A stretch of DNA of 64,000 nt from Prevotella sp. (GCA_017474845.1 JAFVGS010000049.1:1-64000); one strand, 5' to 3'. Positions 8,364-18,040 are shown, counted from the stretch's first letter. Made by a program: numbers and translations. The notes: generated from the letters alone by a model not told the origin.

Positions 8364-9383
8364 ATGAAACAGACATTTCTGATGCTGCTGGTCGCTGTGC
8401 TGGTATGCAGTTGCGGTGGAAAAGGTAAGAGGGAGACAAAGGCTCCCACTCGTGTGAAGACGCAGATGGTGTCGCCGGGATTCGTGGATAATGCCCAGCC
8501 ATACGTGGGCATCGTCGAGGAACGGGAGGCAACGGCTGTCAGTTTCACGGGTATGGGCGTGGTGAAGCGGATGCTGGTCAGCGAGGGCCAGGCCGTGAGT
8601 CGCGGTCAGTTGATTGCGGAGATGGACGACACGCAGGCCCGTAACCTCCTGGCCAGTGCCGAGGCCGACATGACGCGTGCCGACGACGCCTTGCAGCGTT
8701 ATGGTATGCTGCACGAGAACGGCTCGCTGCCCGAGGTACAATGGGTGGAGCTGCAGAGCAAGGTGGCCCAGGCGAAATCACAGCTTGAGGTGGCGAAGAA
8801 GAATCTGGCCGACTGTCAGCTGACGGCGCCCGTGAGCGGCATCGTCGGCAAGAAGATGATCGGGGCCGGGGAGACCGCCATGCCCTCGCAGGCCGTGGTG
8901 AATATTCTCGACATCTCGACGGTCAAGGTGAAGGTGGCCATCCCCGAGGCAGAGATCGGCAGCGTCAGTCCAAATACCCGTTCGTCGGTCTTCGTGGCGG
9001 CTATCGACCGCAGCTATGAGGGTGGAAGGATAGAGAAGGGTGTGACGGCCGACGCGCTGACACATACCTATGACATCCGTATCAACGTGACGAACACGGA
9101 CCGCCGGTTGCTCCCCGGTATGGTGGCCAGCGTGAAGTTCACGCCTGAAGGCTCGTCGTCTCTCAGCGGCAAGTCGATCCCTGTGGCGTCGGTTCAGAAA
9201 GGTTCTGACGGCTCGCTCTTCGTCTGGGTCATTGACAAGGACAGCACCGTACACCGTTCTACGGTGACGCTTGGCAGCACGCGTGGCAATTATATATCTG
9301 TCGTGGACGGCATCAGCCTCGGTCAGCGTATCGTCATAGAAGGCTATCAGAAGTTGAGCGACGGCACGAAAGTGATATTTTAA
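8364..9383 (+). CDS. RND efflux periplasmic adaptor (membrane fusion protein)
   Basis: A 339-residue lipoprotein adaptor. The signal ends in LVCSC (Cys17). The lipoyl-like halves are visible at about 55-85 (GMGVVKRMLVSEGQAVSRGQ) and 150-175 (LTAPVSGIVGKK), separated by a short helical hairpin. A beta-barrel and a membrane-proximal domain follow (SIPVASVQKG). It should join the pump encoded next to the TolC-like protein encoded third. Its own promoter starts the operon. Confidence 0.9.
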   Translation: MKQTFLMLLVAVLVCSCGGKGKRETKAPTRVKTQMVSPGFVDNAQPYVGIVEEREATAVSFTGMGVVKRMLVSEGQAVSRGQLIAEMDDTQARNLLASAEADMTRADDALQRYGMLHENGSLPEVQWVELQSKVAQAKSQLEVAKKNLADCQLTAPVSGIVGKKMIGAGETAMPSQAVVNILDISTVKVKVAIPEAEIGSVSPNTRSSVFVAAIDRSYEGGRIEKGVTADALTHTYDIRINVTNTDRRLLPGMVASVKFTPEGSSSLSGKSIPVASVQKGSDGSLFVWVIDKDSTVHRSTVTLGSTRGNYISVVDGISLGQRIVIEGYQKLSDGTKVIF

Positions 9384-9420
9384 TTGACAATTGATAGTGG
9401 ATAATTGAAAATTGACAATT
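9384..9420 (+). repeat. Imperfect tandem repeat between adaptor and pump genes
   Basis: Units of the form AATTGACAATTG, ATAATTGAAA and ATTGACAATT fill the whole gap and end at the base before the ATG at 9421. A TTG at 9412 within it would extend the next frame but is not a credible start. Confidence 0.75.
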
Positions 9421-12400
9421 ATGAAGGAGATGAATTGGCTGAAGTGGCCATTGGAACATTATCCGATATCGCTGCTCATCATCGCTATCCTGTTCGTGCT
9501 GGGTGTCTTTGGTATGTGGGACATGCCGAAGGACGAGTTCCCGCATGCGACCATCCGTCAAGGTGTGGTGGCGGCCGTCTATCCCGGTGCCACGAGCGAG
9601 GAGGTGGAGCAGCAGGTGGCGCGCCCCTTGGAGCGTTACCTCTTCACATTCGGTGAAGTGAACCGTGTGAAGACGACGACACAGTCGCAGAACGGCCTGT
9701 GTATCGTGATGGTGAAGCTGAACGACGACGTGAACAACAAGGACGAGGTGTGGAGTAAGATCAAGCACGGCCTGAACGGATTCAAGATGCAGTTGCCCAG
9801 CGGTGTGCTCGGCATCGTGGTGAATGATGACTTCGGCAATACCTCGGCCCTGCTCATCGCCATCGAGAGTGACCAGCGGAGCTATCGTGAACTGAAGGAG
9901 TATGGTGACAACCTCTCAGACCGTCTGCGCCGCATCCCCTCCGTGGCGAACGTGAAGCTGTTCGGTGAACAGAAGCAGCAGATCTCGCTCTATATAGACC
10001 GTCAGCGGATGCAGGCCTACGGCATCGGACAGCAGCTGCTCTTCAGCCGTCTGCAGGCGCAGGGTCTCACCACCATGAGTGGCAGCATCAACGATGATGA
10101 CCAGCAGATACCCATCTACGTGGAGGCGACGGAGAATTCGGAAGATGAGATTGCCAACCAGATCATCTTCTCCGATCCTGTCACCGGCAAGGTGGCCAGG
10201 GTGAGGGACGTGGCCAGGGTGGTGAGGGAATATGACTCACATGCAAGCCGCATCGAGCAGGACGGCCATCCGTGTATGCTCATCTCGATGGAGATGACGC
10301 CAGGCAACAATGTGGTGCAGTATGGTGAGGAGGTGGACAAGGTGCTCAGCGACTTCCGCCAGAACGAACTGCCCGCCGACGTGAAGGTGACGCGTATTGC
10401 CGACAAACCGAAGGTGGTGAGCCTGAGTGTGACCAACTTCCTGCGCGACCTCTTCGTGGCAATGATCATTATCGTCATCGTGATGATGGTGCTCTTCCCC
10501 CTGCGCTCGGCTATCGTCGCCGCCATCACCATCCCGCTGAGTACGTTCGTCTCGGTGGCGGTGATGTTTATGGCGGGCATTGAACTGAACATCGTCACCT
10601 TAGCGGCGCTCATCGTAGTATTAGGAATGATTGTGGACAACTCAATCGTGGTCATCGACGGCTATCTGGAATACCTCAACAAGGGCTACGAACCCAAACG
10701 CGCGGCCATCGACTCGGCCAAGCAGTATTTCATGCCGATGATGCTCGCCACAATCTGTATCTGTGCCATCTTCTTCCCCTTCCTCATCACGCTGAAGGGT
10801 ATGTTCCTCGACGCCATGCATGACTTCCCGTGGACCATCACCATCAACCTGATGGTGTCGCTGGTGCTGGCCGTGACGGTCATCCCCTTCCTGGAGGTGA
10901 AGATCATCAAGCCGGGTAAGGTGAGTACCGACGGCAACGCCATCACGAAGTGGGTGCAGAGGACGTACGACAAGGCGCTCGACTGGACATTCCGTCATCC
11001 GATGCTGACCATCACGGGCGGTATTGCGGTTGTCCTGATTTCGTTGCTCATCCTGCCGACGCTGAAGGTACGCCTGTTCCCGTTTGCTGACCGCGACCAG
11101 TTTGCCGTGGAGATCTTCCTGCCCGACGGCAAGGGACTGGCAGAGACGGAACTGATTGCCGACTCTGTGCATCACGTGCTGGAGAAGGACGACCGCGTGG
11201 TGGGCATCACGGCCTTTCTCGGCTGTTCGTCGCCACGCTTCATGGATGCCTATGCGCCACAGTTGGCAGGTAATAACTTCGCCCAGTTCATCGTGAACAC
11301 CACGGACGAGTATGCCACACTCGACCTGCTGGCCAAATACCAGCCGATGCTGAGCGAGGCCTTCCCCAATGCCTACGTGAAGTTCAAGAGGCTGGACTAT
11401 CTGGAGGTGCCCGAACTGGAATACCGCTTCTATGGCGACAATCTCGACTCGCTTCACGTTGTGGCCGACCGACTGATGGAACGGATGCGGCAGATGCCCG
11501 ATCTGGAGTGGGTGCATACCGACTATCTACAGCCCTATCCAATCATCAACGTGAAGCTCGATCCTGTGACGTCGGCACAGTTGGGTATCACCCGTACGAC
11601 GGCCCAGTTGGCGTTGACAGCTACGTCGAGCGACCTCCGGGTGGGACAGATCTGGGAGGATAACTATGAGCTGCCCATCGTGGTGAAGGACGATGCCGAC
11701 ATGACCTTCGCCGGTATTGCCAACCTCGGCATCGCGTCGCCTACGTCGATCCTCTCGTCAGGATTGCGCAGCACCAACAGCACCGTTCCCCTGCGTTCGA
11801 TTGCCCAGGTGACTCCCCGCTGGACAGAGAGTCGCATCATGCACCGTGGCGGTGAACGCTGCATCACGGTGACGGGACACTTCCGCCAGGGCATTTTCAC
11901 GGCTCCAGTAGAGACCGAGGTGGCGCGGATCATGCAGGAGGAGATTCTCCTGCCGCAGGGGGTGCGCACGGAGGTGGGCGGTGAGATAGAGTATGGCGAC
12001 GAAGCCATTCCGCAGATTGTCGGCGGCATGGCTATCGCCCTTGTCATCGTGTTCTTCTTCCTGTTGTTCAACTTCCAGAAGTATGGTATCACGCTGGTGT
12101 GTATGGCAGCCCTCGGACTCATGATTCCCGGAGCGCTGATCGGTCTGGGACTGATGAACCGTGCCTTGGGCCTGACCTCTATCTTTGGTCTGATCACGCT
12201 GATGGGTATGATCATGCGTAACGAGATCCTCATCTTTGAACATGCCATCGACCTGATTAATAAATATGTGGCCGAGCATGGTGACTGGACCGTCGACCGT
12301 CAGGGCTACAACGAGGCGGTGAAGCAGGCGGCCTACGATGCCGGTAAGCGGCGTATGGTGCCCATCTTCCTCACCACGGCCACGACGGCTGTGGGTGTGG

Positions 12401-12534
12401 TACCGATGATTCTCGCCCAAAGCTCGTTCTGGATGCCTGTGGGTGTCACCATCTTCGCCGGTGGTATCGGTTCGCTCATCATGGTAGTCATGATGCTGCC
12501 TGTGGTTTATTGGAAAGTGTCAACTAAAAAATAA
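9421..12534 (+). CDS. RND family efflux pump, inner-membrane permease
   Basis: A 1037-residue AcrB/MexB-like permease with the usual duplicated plan: segment 1 near residue 20, a large periplasmic loop, segments 2-6 around 340-540, a second loop, then segments 8-12 at the end. Segment 4 reads GMIVDNSIVVID, so the proton-relay pair is Asp-Asn where AcrB has Asp-Asp. It should export drugs, bile salts or similar compounds by proton antiport together with its neighbours. The gap to the TolC-like gene is only 6 bases. Confidence 0.92.
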   Translation: MKEMNWLKWPLEHYPISLLIIAILFVLGVFGMWDMPKDEFPHATIRQGVVAAVYPGATSEEVEQQVARPLERYLFTFGEVNRVKTTTQSQNGLCIVMVKLNDDVNNKDEVWSKIKHGLNGFKMQLPSGVLGIVVNDDFGNTSALLIAIESDQRSYRELKEYGDNLSDRLRRIPSVANVKLFGEQKQQISLYIDRQRMQAYGIGQQLLFSRLQAQGLTTMSGSINDDDQQIPIYVEATENSEDEIANQIIFSDPVTGKVARVRDVARVVREYDSHASRIEQDGHPCMLISMEMTPGNNVVQYGEEVDKVLSDFRQNELPADVKVTRIADKPKVVSLSVTNFLRDLFVAMIIIVIVMMVLFPLRSAIVAAITIPLSTFVSVAVMFMAGIELNIVTLAALIVVLGMIVDNSIVVIDGYLEYLNKGYEPKRAAIDSAKQYFMPMMLATICICAIFFPFLITLKGMFLDAMHDFPWTITINLMVSLVLAVTVIPFLEVKIIKPGKVSTDGNAITKWVQRTYDKALDWTFRHPMLTITGGIAVVLISLLILPTLKVRLFPFADRDQFAVEIFLPDGKGLAETELIADSVHHVLEKDDRVVGITAFLGCSSPRFMDAYAPQLAGNNFAQFIVNTTDEYATLDLLAKYQPMLSEAFPNAYVKFKRLDYLEVPELEYRFYGDNLDSLHVVADRLMERMRQMPDLEWVHTDYLQPYPIINVKLDPVTSAQLGITRTTAQLALTATSSDLRVGQIWEDNYELPIVVKDDADMTFAGIANLGIASPTSILSSGLRSTNSTVPLRSIAQVTPRWTESRIMHRGGERCITVTGHFRQGIFTAPVETEVARIMQEEILLPQGVRTEVGGEIEYGDEAIPQIVGGMAIALVIVFFFLLFNFQKYGITLVCMAALGLMIPGALIGLGLMNRALGLTSIFGLITLMGMIMRNEILIFEHAIDLINKYVAEHGDWTVDRQGYNEAVKQAAYDAGKRRMVPIFLTTATTAVGVVPMILAQSSFWMPVGVTIFAGGIGSLIMVVMMLPVVYWKVSTKK

Positions 12535-12540
12535 TTTGGT

Positions 12541-13881
12541 ATGAGATATATTTGTATACTTTGTGTCTTCGTATCTCTGTGCTCTAACAAAGCATTTGCA
12601 CAAACATATACATTGGAGCAGATTAAGGACTCTGCCCTGCAGAATAATATTGCCGTCCGCTCGGCACGCTATGACATCGAGGCAGCCCAGCAACAGCGCA
12701 AGGAGGCTTTCACAAAGTATTTCCCCAACATCAGCGGTAAGGGATTCTGGTTCAACGCCAACAAGGGTATGGCTCAGACCACCATCAATCCCGCTGACTT
12801 CATTTCGCCCGAACTGCAGTCTACATTGGCGACGATGTTCCCGGCAGAGGTGTTGGGGGCACTGGTCAGTCCCGTCGACATTTCGATGCTGAAGAATGGT
12901 ACCGTCGGGTCGCTGACGGCTGTCCAGCCCGTCTTTGCCGGTGGGCAGATCATCAACGGCAACAAACTGGCGAAGGTGGGGGAAGACGTGAGCCGTCTGC
13001 AGCTGCAACTCTCTGAACAAGAGGTGGAGAAGACTGCCGAACAGTATTTCTGGCAGTTGGCCTCGTTGCAGGAGAAGATGAAGACCGTCGATGCTGTCGA
13101 CACGCTTCTGCGTGATATTCATAAGGATGTGGATGTGGCGGTGCGTGCCGGTGTGGCCCTGCCCAACGATCGGTTACAGGTGGAGATCCGGCAGAACGAT
13201 ATCGAGAGTCAGAAACTGAAACTGGCAAACGCCATCTCCATCGTCCGTCTGCTCATGACCCAGTATTGTGGCCTGCGTGATACGTCGTTCTCCATCACTT
13301 ATCAGACGGATGTCTCGTCACCTTTACTGGCGAAGCAAGACCATCAGCAGGCGCTGCTCTCGACGGCGGAGTATCAGTTGTTAGGCAAGCAGGTGGAGGC
13401 CACAAGTCTCCAGAAGAAGCTGGCTGTGGGTCAGAACCTGCCGTCGGTGGCTGTTGGAGCAGGTTACAACTACCATAACCTGTTGGATAACGACCATCAT
13501 TTCGGGATGGTATTCGCTACCGTCAGTCTGCCCATATCCGACTGGTGGGGTGGTTCACACGCCATCAAGCGTAAGGCCATAGCGTATCAGAAGGCTCAGG
13601 AGCAGCAGGCCGACAATGCCGAGCTGCTGAAGATCCGGATGCAGAATGCCTGGAATGGGGTGGAGGAGTCGTACCAGCAGTTGCAGATTACCCAGAAGAG
13701 CATCGTCCAGGCAGAGGAGAACCTGCGGCTGCACAGGAACTACTATCAGGCTGGTACCTGCAGGATGTCAGACTTCCTGGAAGCGCAGCTGCTCTATCAG
13801 CAGGCCTGTGACAAGCACACCGATGCCTTTGCAGCTTATCAGAACAAGCTGTTGGAGTACCGGCAGGCCGTCGGACAATAA
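12541..13881 (+). CDS. TolC family outer-membrane efflux protein
   Basis: A 446-residue protein with a signal peptide (cleavage after NKAFA, residue 20) and the two repeated outer-membrane efflux domains rich in coiled-coil (for example 160-240 and 370-440). It forms the outer-membrane exit duct for the RND pump. It is the third gene of the efflux operon and converges with the pantothenate kinase gene, with 8 bases between the stop codons. Confidence 0.9.
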   Translation: MRYICILCVFVSLCSNKAFAQTYTLEQIKDSALQNNIAVRSARYDIEAAQQQRKEAFTKYFPNISGKGFWFNANKGMAQTTINPADFISPELQSTLATMFPAEVLGALVSPVDISMLKNGTVGSLTAVQPVFAGGQIINGNKLAKVGEDVSRLQLQLSEQEVEKTAEQYFWQLASLQEKMKTVDAVDTLLRDIHKDVDVAVRAGVALPNDRLQVEIRQNDIESQKLKLANAISIVRLLMTQYCGLRDTSFSITYQTDVSSPLLAKQDHQQALLSTAEYQLLGKQVEATSLQKKLAVGQNLPSVAVGAGYNYHNLLDNDHHFGMVFATVSLPISDWWGGSHAIKRKAIAYQKAQEQQADNAELLKIRMQNAWNGVEESYQQLQITQKSIVQAEENLRLHRNYYQAGTCRMSDFLEAQLLYQQACDKHTDAFAAYQNKLLEYRQAVGQ

Positions 13882-13889
13882 AGAAAAGG

Positions 13890-14723
13890 CTATTCTTTCT
13901 TGCCGTTGATGGTGTAGTCGAGTGCTGCGCCAATGGCGGTGCAATACTGTGAGTACTTGGGGATATGGAAGCGGATGTCGTAGAGCTTCTCCAAGGCGGG
14001 GAATACCTCCTTGCATTGAGGCAGCAGCGATAGGTTGCCGATGAGCACGAAGTCGCGAATGTCGCTGCCTAATGAGGCGAGCCAGGCGGCGGAGCCGATC
14101 GATTGCAGTACCATCTTAATGATGCCGGCGGCAATATCCTCCTTCGAGGCGTCGCTCTGTGCACGGGCGAAGTTCGAAGCCGTCGTGTCCATGGGCAGTC
14201 CGGGTAACGGCTGGGCGCTGATGTCACCGATGGTCAGGTCGATATTGCGGATGTTTCCCTGTTTGGCCATGGTCGCCACCTGCTTGATGTCGCTGGTGTT
14301 AAGCATGATACGGGCCAGTCCTGCAAGTGTACCGCCTCCTACGCCGATACCGCCGATATGACGCATATCGTCGCCGTCGCACTTCACAAACGAGGTACCT
14401 GTCCCCATCGAAACGACGATGGTATGGTCGAGCTTCGACTCGAAGCGGGCACCAAGACCGTCGGCGATGAACTCCTGCGATTTTGCCGTTGACAGTCCGT
14501 AAATGGGTTGGTCGATATAGGCAGCACCCACACCGGTGAGCATCACCTGTTCCACCTCTTTCAGGTCGATATCGTTGTCGTGCAGATACTTGCCGAAAGC
14601 GCCATAGAGTGAGGTGATGGGGTCGGCAGCGGTGATACGGATTGGCGCAGATACCTTTCCGTTCTTGATTCCTACGATCTTTGTGGTGGAGATGCCCACG
14701 TCAATACCAATGACAATTCCCAT
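13890..14723 (-). CDS. coaW: Type II pantothenate kinase
   Basis: A 277-residue ASKHA-fold kinase that should phosphorylate pantothenate, the first step of coenzyme A synthesis. Visible motifs are the phosphate-1 loop GIDVGISTTK near the N terminus, VSMGTGTSFV, and the adenosine-site glycine run GGGTLAGL. The length fits the staphylococcal-type PanK-II family. The ATG at 14723 is chosen over a TTG nine bases upstream that lies inside a repeat. It appears to be a single-gene unit on the minus strand. Confidence 0.85.
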   Translation of the reverse strand: MGIVIGIDVGISTTKIVGIKNGKVSAPIRITAADPITSLYGAFGKYLHDNDIDLKEVEQVMLTGVGAAYIDQPIYGLSTAKSQEFIADGLGARFESKLDHTIVVSMGTGTSFVKCDGDDMRHIGGIGVGGGTLAGLARIMLNTSDIKQVATMAKQGNIRNIDLTIGDISAQPLPGLPMDTTASNFARAQSDASKEDIAAGIIKMVLQSIGSAAWLASLGSDIRDFVLIGNLSLLPQCKEVFPALEKLYDIRFHIPKYSQYCTAIGAALDYTINGKKE

Positions 14724-14760
14724 AATGTTCAATGTTTAGTGTTCAATGATCAATGTTCAA
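14724..14760 (-). repeat. Tandem repeat abutting the pantothenate kinase start
   Basis: Read on the minus strand, units built on CATTGAACATTG run up to the base before the ATG at 14723. The unit differs from those at other junctions. Confidence 0.75.
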
Positions 14761-14762
14761 TG

Positions 14763-14798
14763 AAAAAAGAAACCCGGCCGCCATCACGCGAAACCGGG
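14763..14798 (-). terminator. Terminator of the tRNA-Phe transcript
   Basis: On the minus strand CCCGG and CCGGG (14794-14798 with 14773-14777) form a GC-rich stem around a 16-base loop, followed by a T-rich run (14763-14768). It lies just downstream of the tRNA. Confidence 0.65.
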
Positions 14799-14814
14799 CT
14801 AATGAAAGGAGGAG

Positions 14815-14887
14815 TGGTACCTCCAGGAATCGAACCGGGGACACACGGATTTTCAGTCCGATGCTCTACCAACTGAGCTAAGGCACC
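14815..14887 (-). tRNA. tRNA-Phe (anticodon GAA)
   Basis: The cloverleaf is complete. The acceptor strands GGTGCCT and AGGTACC pair with one G-T wobble, the D arm is AGCTCAGTTGGTAGAGC, the anticodon loop is CTGAAAA with anticodon GAA, and the T arm contains GGTTCGATTCC. The discriminator base is A. No CCA is encoded, so it must be added after transcription. Confidence 0.95.
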
Positions 14888-14919
14888 AATTTCGGTCGCA
14901 ATCCTTTCGTTTGCGGGTG

Positions 14920-14948
14920 CAAAGGTACAAAGAAAAAATGAAACACAA
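14920..14948 (-). promoter_or_regulatory. Promoter of the tRNA-Phe gene
   Basis: On the minus strand TACCTTTG (14927-14920) lies 33 bases before the tRNA, with a TTG (14948-14946) 18 bases further upstream. Confidence 0.6.
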
Positions 14949-14995
14949 CAAGAATATAGGAAGGAAATGCTTTTCTTTAGCGTTTATTAACACTT

Positions 14996-16057
14996 TTAAA
15001 GTGGATTCCAACCCTGCGCTTTGAGCTCAAACTCCTGATTATCACGGGTTACGAGCACCTGACCGAACTTTGCATCGGTGATGTGCCCGATAAGCTTTAC
15101 TCCCTCAATTTGTTCAATCTTCTCGTGGTCGCCGATGGGAACGGTGAACAAAAGCTCATAGTCTTCGCCGCCATTCAGGGCACAGGTGGTCACGTTCATG
15201 TTCATTTCCTCAGCCATCACGGCCGTCTGGTAGTCGATGGGGATATTCTTCTCGTAGATGCGACAACCCACGCCCGACTGTTTGCAAATGTGCATCAGTT
15301 CTGACGACAGACCATCGGAGATATCCATCATTGCCGTCGGACGGATGCCGGCCTCACGCAGTTTCTGGATGATGTCGCCACGGGCCTCGGTCTGCAGTTG
15401 GCGCTGCAAGAGATATTCCTTACCGGCGAAATCAGGTTCGAAATGTGCTAGCTCCTCAAGGGCGCGTTTGTCGCCCTTCCGCTTGGCCTCCTCCACCTGT
15501 TGGTAATAGACGCTCTTCTCGCGTTCCAGCAGCTGCAGGCCCATATAGGCGGCACCCAAGTCACCGCTGACGCAGATCAGGTCAGTATCCTTGGCACCGT
15601 TGCGGTAGACGATATCCTCTTTCCTGGCCTCACCGATGCAGGTGATGGAGATGGCCAGTCCGGTGTAGCTTGAGGTGGTGTCGCCACCGACGATGTCCAC
15701 ATCCCATTTGTCGCAGGCCATGCGCAGACCGCTGTAGAACTGTTCCATATCTTCCACGGAGAACCGTTTGCTGATTGCCAGTGAGACGGTCATCTGCCGG
15801 GGTATGCCGTTCATGGCGAACACATCGCTGATGTTCACCATTGCACTCTTATAGCCGAGGTGCTGCAGGTCGATGTAGGTCAAGTCGAAATGGACACCCT
15901 CCATCAGTAGGTCGGTGGTGACGAGCACTTCCTTGTCTGGATAGGAGAGAACGGCGCAGTCGTCGCCGACGCCGTATTTCGTACTCTCGTTCTTGATCTT
16001 GATGTCTTTGGTGAGATGGTCGATCAGGCCGAACTCTCCGAGTTTTGCTATTTCCAT
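14996..16057 (-). CDS. thiL: Thiamine-monophosphate kinase
   Basis: A 353-residue member of the PurM/SelD-like ATP-binding family that should convert thiamine phosphate to thiamine diphosphate. It shows GVGDDCAVL, TTDLLMEGVHFD, VNISDVFAMNG and VGGDTTSS in the expected order, and MDISDGLSSEL in the C-terminal half. The start codon lies inside the end of the punA gene (10-base overlap), so the two are probably translationally coupled. It is the last gene of the sppA-lpxK-punA-thiL run. Confidence 0.93.
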   Translation of the reverse strand: MEIAKLGEFGLIDHLTKDIKIKNESTKYGVGDDCAVLSYPDKEVLVTTDLLMEGVHFDLTYIDLQHLGYKSAMVNISDVFAMNGIPRQMTVSLAISKRFSVEDMEQFYSGLRMACDKWDVDIVGGDTTSSYTGLAISITCIGEARKEDIVYRNGAKDTDLICVSGDLGAAYMGLQLLEREKSVYYQQVEEAKRKGDKRALEELAHFEPDFAGKEYLLQRQLQTEARGDIIQKLREAGIRPTAMMDISDGLSSELMHICKQSGVGCRIYEKNIPIDYQTAVMAEEMNMNVTTCALNGGEDYELLFTVPIGDHEKIEQIEGVKLIGHITDAKFGQVLVTRDNQEFELKAQGWNPL

Positions 16058-16920
16058 TCTTCTGTGGGGTGATCGGTGTTGAATTTCTCCTTTTGCTGGC
16101 TCTCAACCTGTTCTGACCGTACGATCATCTCCCTCATAATCGTTGTCATCAGCGGTTGGGCCCTGTTGGCTGCTTTCTGCACTCCTTCGTGGCTGACCTC
16201 TACGGGGGCGTTGAAACCGCCAAGGTCGGTGATGATGGAAATACCGAAAGTGCGGATGCCACAATGATGGGCCACGATAACCTCCGGCACGGTGGACATG
16301 CCGACGGCGTCACCACCCAAGATGCGATACATCTTATATTCGGCAGGCGTCTCAAAGGTGGGACCTTGCACACCGACATAGACACCGTATTTCACCCTTA
16401 TCTTATTCTCACGGGCAATCTCCGTTGCGAGCTTAATCAGTTTCTGGTCATAAGCCTCGTGCATGTCAGGGAAGCGGGGGCCTGTAGGGAAGTTCTTGCC
16501 ACGGAGCGGATGCTCGGGGAAGAAGTTGATGTGGTCGGTGATAATCATCAGGTCGCCTACATGGAAGCTCTCGTTCATGCCTCCTGACGCATTACTGACG
16601 AAGAGTGTCTTGATGCCCAGTTCATACATCACACGGACAGGGAAGGTCACCTCTTTCATCGAGTAGCCCTCATAGAAATGGAAACGGCCCTTCATAGCCA
16701 TGATATCCACGCCGCCGAGCTTGCCGAAGATCAGCTTGCCGCTGTGGCCTTCTACCGTCGATACGGGGAAGTTGGGAATCTCCGAATAAGGGATTTCGAG
16801 GGTGTCAGTTATTTCTGAAGCTAATTGTCCGAGGCCTGTCCCCAGGACGATCGCAGTCTTTGGGTTTGTGGTCATCCGGCTTTTTAGCCAGGATGCTGTT
16901 TCTTGAATTCTTTCGTACAT
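16048..16920 (-). CDS. punA: Purine nucleoside phosphorylase (trimeric PNP family)
   Basis: A 290-residue enzyme for phosphorolysis of purine nucleosides in salvage. It contains AIVLGTGLGQL (phosphate loop), VEGHSGKLIFG, MKGRFHFYEGY, VSNASGGMN and GVQGPTFETPAEY, all typical of the trimeric inosine/guanosine type. Its first 116 bases overlap the end of lpxK in another frame. It also overlaps thiL by 10 bases. Confidence 0.93.
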   Translation of the reverse strand: MYERIQETASWLKSRMTTNPKTAIVLGTGLGQLASEITDTLEIPYSEIPNFPVSTVEGHSGKLIFGKLGGVDIMAMKGRFHFYEGYSMKEVTFPVRVMYELGIKTLFVSNASGGMNESFHVGDLMIITDHINFFPEHPLRGKNFPTGPRFPDMHEAYDQKLIKLATEIARENKIRVKYGVYVGVQGPTFETPAEYKMYRILGGDAVGMSTVPEVIVAHHCGIRTFGISIITDLGGFNAPVEVSHEGVQKAANRAQPLMTTIMREMIVRSEQVESQQKEKFNTDHPTEEWK

Positions 16921-18010
16921 AATTGATAATACTTTGATTGAATGTATTCTCCTGCTCGAGCAGGATCTGGATCTTGATAGGCAGGACGTAGAGACGGCTC
17001 TTCACCTCGTCGCTCAGACCATCCACCTGCTTCAGGCGGGTCTCGTCTTTCTCCGTCGTGACGATGAGCTTGGGCGATGGGAGGGCATTGAATGCTTCGT
17101 TGATACGGTCCACATCCTTCTTCTTGAAGTCGTGATGGTCGCTGAAGGCCAACGGAGTCACCTCCTTGGCATAGGTCTTCAGATCGATCAGCATCTGCTC
17201 GGGTGAGGCGATGCCTGTCAACAATAGGACGTTCTTGTCAGCCAGGGATTCTGATAATGTCTGGGAAATCTCAGCATTTGGAGCAGTCGGGAATACCGGT
17301 CTCAATGTCCCAAACTCATGGGTGGAGAAGAAGAGTTGCTGGTAGGGATAGAGGCCCATCGCCTTGGTGATGACGCGAAACTCCATGGGTTTCAGGTCCT
17401 TCGGACATTTCGTGACGATCACGATGTCGGCGCGGTTCTTGCTCACCACAGGTTCTCTGAGACGTCCAGCCGGCAGCAGCTTGTCATAGATAATCAGACG
17501 GTGGTAGTCGACGAGCAGGATGTTGATGCCCGGTTTCACATAGCGGTGCTGGAAGGCATCGTCGAGGAGGATGACATCGATGTCCTTGACATAGTCCCCG
17601 CTGGTCAGCTTCTCGATGCCTCGGGTGCGTTTCTTGTCCACCGCTACGGTAATATCAGGGAACTTCGTTTTCATCTGGTATGGCTCGTCGCCGATGGTGC
17701 GGACGGTTGCATCGTCACCAGCCAACACGAAACCGCTGGTCTTACGTTTATAGCCCCGGCTCAGCACGGCCACTTTCGCATGGTCCTTCAGCAGACGGAC
17801 CAGGTATTCCACATGTGGGGTCTTGCCGGTGCCGCCGACGGTGATGTTACCGACGGAGATGACCGGTGTACTGTACGGACGGCTTTTCAGGATGCCCATC
17901 TCGAAGAGCAGGTTCCTGAAACCGACGCCCCAACCGTAGAGCCAGCTCAGTGGCAACAGCTTCTTGTTAATGCTGATGAGGTCGCCCTCGATTCTGTCCT
18001 TACCTAACAC
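16805..18010 (-). CDS. lpxK: Tetraacyldisaccharide 4'-kinase (lipid A synthesis)
   Basis: A 401-residue enzyme that should phosphorylate the lipid A disaccharide at the inner membrane. The P-loop is in GNITVGGTGKTPHVEY, and LDDAFQHRYVKPG and VTTEKDETRL follow. The N-terminal LPLSWLYGWG is the usual membrane-associated helix. The start is GTG at 18010, because an in-frame TGA lies six bases upstream. The C terminus runs about 39 codons into punA, an unusually long overlap. Confidence 0.9.
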   Translation of the reverse strand: MLGKDRIEGDLISINKKLLPLSWLYGWGVGFRNLLFEMGILKSRPYSTPVISVGNITVGGTGKTPHVEYLVRLLKDHAKVAVLSRGYKRKTSGFVLAGDDATVRTIGDEPYQMKTKFPDITVAVDKKRTRGIEKLTSGDYVKDIDVILLDDAFQHRYVKPGINILLVDYHRLIIYDKLLPAGRLREPVVSKNRADIVIVTKCPKDLKPMEFRVITKAMGLYPYQQLFFSTHEFGTLRPVFPTAPNAEISQTLSESLADKNVLLLTGIASPEQMLIDLKTYAKEVTPLAFSDHHDFKKKDVDRINEAFNALPSPKLIVTTEKDETRLKQVDGLSDEVKSRLYVLPIKIQILLEQENTFNQSIINYVRKNSRNSILAKKPDDHKPKDCDRPGDRPRTISFRNN

Positions 18011-18036
18011 TTCTCACCTTTTCACTTTTTCACCTT
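18011..18036 (-). repeat. Tandem repeat directly before the lpxK GTG start
   Basis: On the minus strand units such as AAGGTGA, AAAAGTGA and AAAGGTGA lead into the GTG start. The same words occur at 28801-28832 and, in frame, inside the pectin mega-protein gene at 57615-57647. Confidence 0.75.
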
Positions 18037-18040
18037 ATTA

